Origin: Caldilineae bacterium
GTDB lineage: Bacteria > Chloroflexota > Anaerolineae > J102
Assembly (NCBI GenBank): GCA_011192085.1
Contig: DUEQ01000029.1
Span: 1 to 8,272, forward strand
Direction of reading: 5' to 3'
DNA length: 8,272 bases
Shown: piece after piece, positions 6,505-8,272 of the stretch
How the letters are laid out: each line of letters opens with the position of its first letter
How positions within the stretch are numbered: the first letter of the stretch is position 1
Notes under the pieces: model-generated
Seen by the model: the letters and a program-made list of their open reading frames with translations, nothing else
What the model was told of the DNA's origin: nothing
Database searches by the model: none
Program-made: the position numbers and the translations under genes

Positions 6505-8097
6505 ATGAAACAAACAGCCTCTATGCTCATCCTTATTCTGATCAGCATCCTCGCCGCATGCACGCCTACCGTCCCTTCGGGGACGCCACCCGCACCTGAG
6601 GTAAGCCCCACCTCTGAGGACACCGCCCCCACCCTATCCCCGTCCACATCCGAACCTGTGCAACCGTCGCCAACGTCAGTCCAACTCGCGGCCGATCTGC
6701 CCGCGCCCGCGCTCTTCGACATCCCCTGGGATGACCGAACGCCTTTCGCCGTGGGCCTCATCCCCGCCCAGCAGGACGCGCTGAAAACACGCCCTGAGGC
6801 CAGCGTCTATCACCTCGATTTCATCGTCAGCGACGATATGACCGAGGTCACGGGCAAGCTGGAGGTGCGCTACGCCAACGCGGAGGACGTCACTCTGGAT
6901 GAGGTTGTCTTCCGTCTGTTCCCCAACATCCTGGGTGGGAAGATGACGGTGGATGGGGTGACGGTGAACGGACGCTCCGCCAAAACCCTGCTGGAGACCC
7001 GCGACAGCGTCCTGCGCATTGCCATGCCCGCGCCCCTGCGGCCCGGCGACCAGGTCGTCATCGCCATGAATTACGATGTGACCATCCCCACCACGCCCGG
7101 CTCCAATTACGCGGTGTTGGCTGCAATGGATGGCATCCTGGCCCTGGCCCACGCCTACCCCATGATCCCGGCCTACGACGACGCCATCGGCTGGTACGAT
7201 GACGCGCCGCCGACATATGGCGACGTGACGTACAGCGACACGGCCTACTACCTGGTGCGGGCGAGCCTGCCCGCGGGGCAGGTGGTGCAGGCGTCGGGCA
7301 TCGAGCTCGACCGGTCGGAGGAGGATGGGCGGCAGGTGATCACTTACGCGGCCGGGCCCATGCGCGATTTCTATCTCGTCAGCAGCGCCCGTTATCAGGT
7401 CATCGAAGAGCGGGTGGAGGATACGGTGGTGCGGGCCTATGCGCCCGGCGAATACAGCACGGCCAATGAGCTGGCCCTGAGCTACGCAGTGGACGCGCTC
7501 AAGATCTTCAACCGCACCTACGACATCTATCCCTTCACCGAGTTGGATGTGGCGGGCACGCCCACCCTGGCCGGAGGCATCGAATATCCGGGCGTCATCG
7601 TCGTCGCCCTCTCCCTGTATGACCCTCAGCAGCGCTTTTTCGAATTCGCCACCGCGCACGAAGTCGGGCATCAATGGTTCTACAGCGTCGTGGGCAACGA
7701 TCAGGTGCATCATCCCTGGCTGGATGAATCCCTGACGCAATACAACACCCTGCTCTATTTCAAGGAAATGTACGGCGATCGGGGATACAACATGGCCCGA
7801 GAGAGCATGCAGCGCCGTTGGGATTACATCGACGATGCCGATATCCCCCTCGACCTGCCCGTTTCCGCCTATGACGAGGCGGAATACAGCGGTATCATCT
7901 ACGGCCGCGGGGGCCTGTTCTTCGACGAACTGCGCAAGAAGATCGGCGACGATGCGTTCGAGAGCTTCCAGAAGGCCTACTACCAGAGGTTCAAGTGGGA
8001 CATTGCCACCACCGAGGGGTTGCAGCGCGTGGCCGAAGACGCCTGCGGCTGCGACCTCACGCCCATATTCGAAGCATGGGTGTATCCCAAGGAATAA
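6505..8097 (+). CDS. Lipoprotein M1-family metallopeptidase
   Basis: A 530-residue surface lipoprotein with an M1 (gluzincin) aminopeptidase-type domain, which would trim or cleave peptides outside the cytoplasmic membrane. The signal peptide ends in a lipobox, ILAAC, with Cys19 as the lipidated residue. A Pro/Thr/Ser-rich linker follows (about 20-60), then a beta-rich N-terminal M1 domain. The catalytic part has a GxMEN-like G358-I-E-Y-P, the zinc motif H385-E-V-G-H389, third ligand Glu408 exactly 19 residues after His389, and Tyr466 as the likely transition-state tyrosine. The protein stops soon after this helical domain, without the long C-terminal region of large aminopeptidases, as in many short bacterial M1 lipoproteins. 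The ATG at 6505 is chosen because it gives a proper signal peptide; a start at 6469 would put 12 Pro/Ser/Cys-rich residues before it. Neither has a clear ribosome site. A CGC pair (C526-C528 region) lies near the C-terminus. Confidence 0.92.
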   Translation: MKQTASMLILILISILAACTPTVPSGTPPAPEVSPTSEDTAPTLSPSTSEPVQPSPTSVQLAADLPAPALFDIPWDDRTPFAVGLIPAQQDALKTRPEASVYHLDFIVSDDMTEVTGKLEVRYANAEDVTLDEVVFRLFPNILGGKMTVDGVTVNGRSAKTLLETRDSVLRIAMPAPLRPGDQVVIAMNYDVTIPTTPGSNYAVLAAMDGILALAHAYPMIPAYDDAIGWYDDAPPTYGDVTYSDTAYYLVRASLPAGQVVQASGIELDRSEEDGRQVITYAAGPMRDFYLVSSARYQVIEERVEDTVVRAYAPGEYSTANELALSYAVDALKIFNRTYDIYPFTELDVAGTPTLAGGIEYPGVIVVALSLYDPQQRFFEFATAHEVGHQWFYSVVGNDQVHHPWLDESLTQYNTLLYFKEMYGDRGYNMARESMQRRWDYIDDADIPLDLPVSAYDEAEYSGIIYGRGGLFFDELRKKIGDDAFESFQKAYYQRFKWDIATTEGLQRVAEDACGCDLTPIFEAWVYPKE

Positions 8098-8125
8098 CGG
8101 CTTCATGAACGCTTCTTTAATGAGT

Positions 8126-8181
8126 TTGCAAGTGGCAGGGCGCAGGTGGCAAGGGATCCCGACAGACCACCCTGCTTGCAA
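8126..8181. repeat. Interrupted inverted repeat downstream of the M1 peptidase gene
   Basis: TTGCAAG-TGG-CAGGG (8126-8140) faces CCCTG-CTTGCAA (8170-8181): 12 pairs with a three-base bulge and a 29-base loop. The left arm overlaps GTGGCAGG/GTGGCAAG near-repeats (8132-8154). No T-run follows, so it is not a standard intrinsic terminator, though it may act as an RNA 3' structure. It could also be a remnant of a short dispersed repeat. The rest of 8098-8272 shows no gene, promoter or RNA that I can support. Confidence 0.4.
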
Positions 8182-8272
8182 CTGGCTACCCATTCCTGGC
8201 CACTATGTTCCAGAATCAAAACTCCCTGGCTATCGTCGGGTCGTTTAGCTCAAGTTGATGTCACTGAATACA

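Noticed and set aside
6676..8193. Long minus-strand open frame (505 codons) opposite the M1 peptidase gene
   Set aside because: It is a mirror frame of a well-supported gene, with biased composition and no recognisable domain or ribosome site.
7835..8248. Plus-strand frame overlapping the end of the M1 gene and the tail
   Set aside because: Most of it overlaps the M1 coding sequence in another frame, and its translation is Ser/Arg/Pro-rich noise.

Overview
The window looks like a chromosomal stretch from a GC-rich bacterium, most likely a member of the Chloroflexota (Anaerolineae, Caldilineae or Ardenticatenia type). This rests on the gene families together and on the lipoprotein style, in which a lipobox Cys is followed by a long Pro/Thr/Ser linker. 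It is an inference, because no rRNA or marker gene is present. The genetic code is standard: TGA ends the first metalloprotease and the ATPase-like gene, TAG ends the AarF gene and TAA ends the M1 peptidase. There is no sign of phage, insertion sequences, CRISPR or tRNA.

Layout. (1) 48-761, plus: a YugP-type membrane zinc metalloprotease. (2) 762-1013: non-coding gap between convergent genes, with a short imperfect direct repeat and a small GC hairpin. (3) 1014-3764, minus: a 916-residue P-type ATPase homologue, closest in remembered sequence features to the CtpE-like group. Every catalytic motif is changed, including Asp to Asn at the phosphorylation site, so it looks like an intact pseudoenzyme. 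(4) 3765-4076: divergent regulatory region holding a good sigma-70-type promoter (TTGTCA-17-TATACT) for the next gene. (5) 4077-4670, plus: an AhpC/Prx1-type peroxiredoxin with an in-frame TGA exactly at the peroxidatic cysteine. A GGUC-loop hairpin starts 12 bases after it, so this is read as a selenoprotein with a bacterial SECIS element. The gene ends in a strong intrinsic terminator (4702-4737). (6) 4791-6449, plus: an AarF/UbiB/ABC1-family atypical kinase, with a perfect TATAAT placed so that transcription should start at or next to the ATG (leaderless mRNA). (7) 6505-8097, plus: a lipoprotein M1-family metallopeptidase, probably co-transcribed with the AarF gene. (8) 8098-8272: non-coding tail with an interrupted inverted repeat.

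How they fit together. Several products are membrane or envelope proteins: two proteases, a membrane-anchored atypical kinase and a polytopic pseudo-ATPase. The peroxiredoxin is a cytosolic peroxide-detoxifying selenoenzyme and is its own transcription unit. The two most notable items are the Sec-peroxiredoxin, which also lacks the usual resolving cysteine and has two in-frame starts with strong Shine-Dalgarno sites, and the complete loss of catalytic motifs in an otherwise well-kept P-type ATPase fold. The two genes are divergent across a shared intergenic region, but any functional link is speculative.
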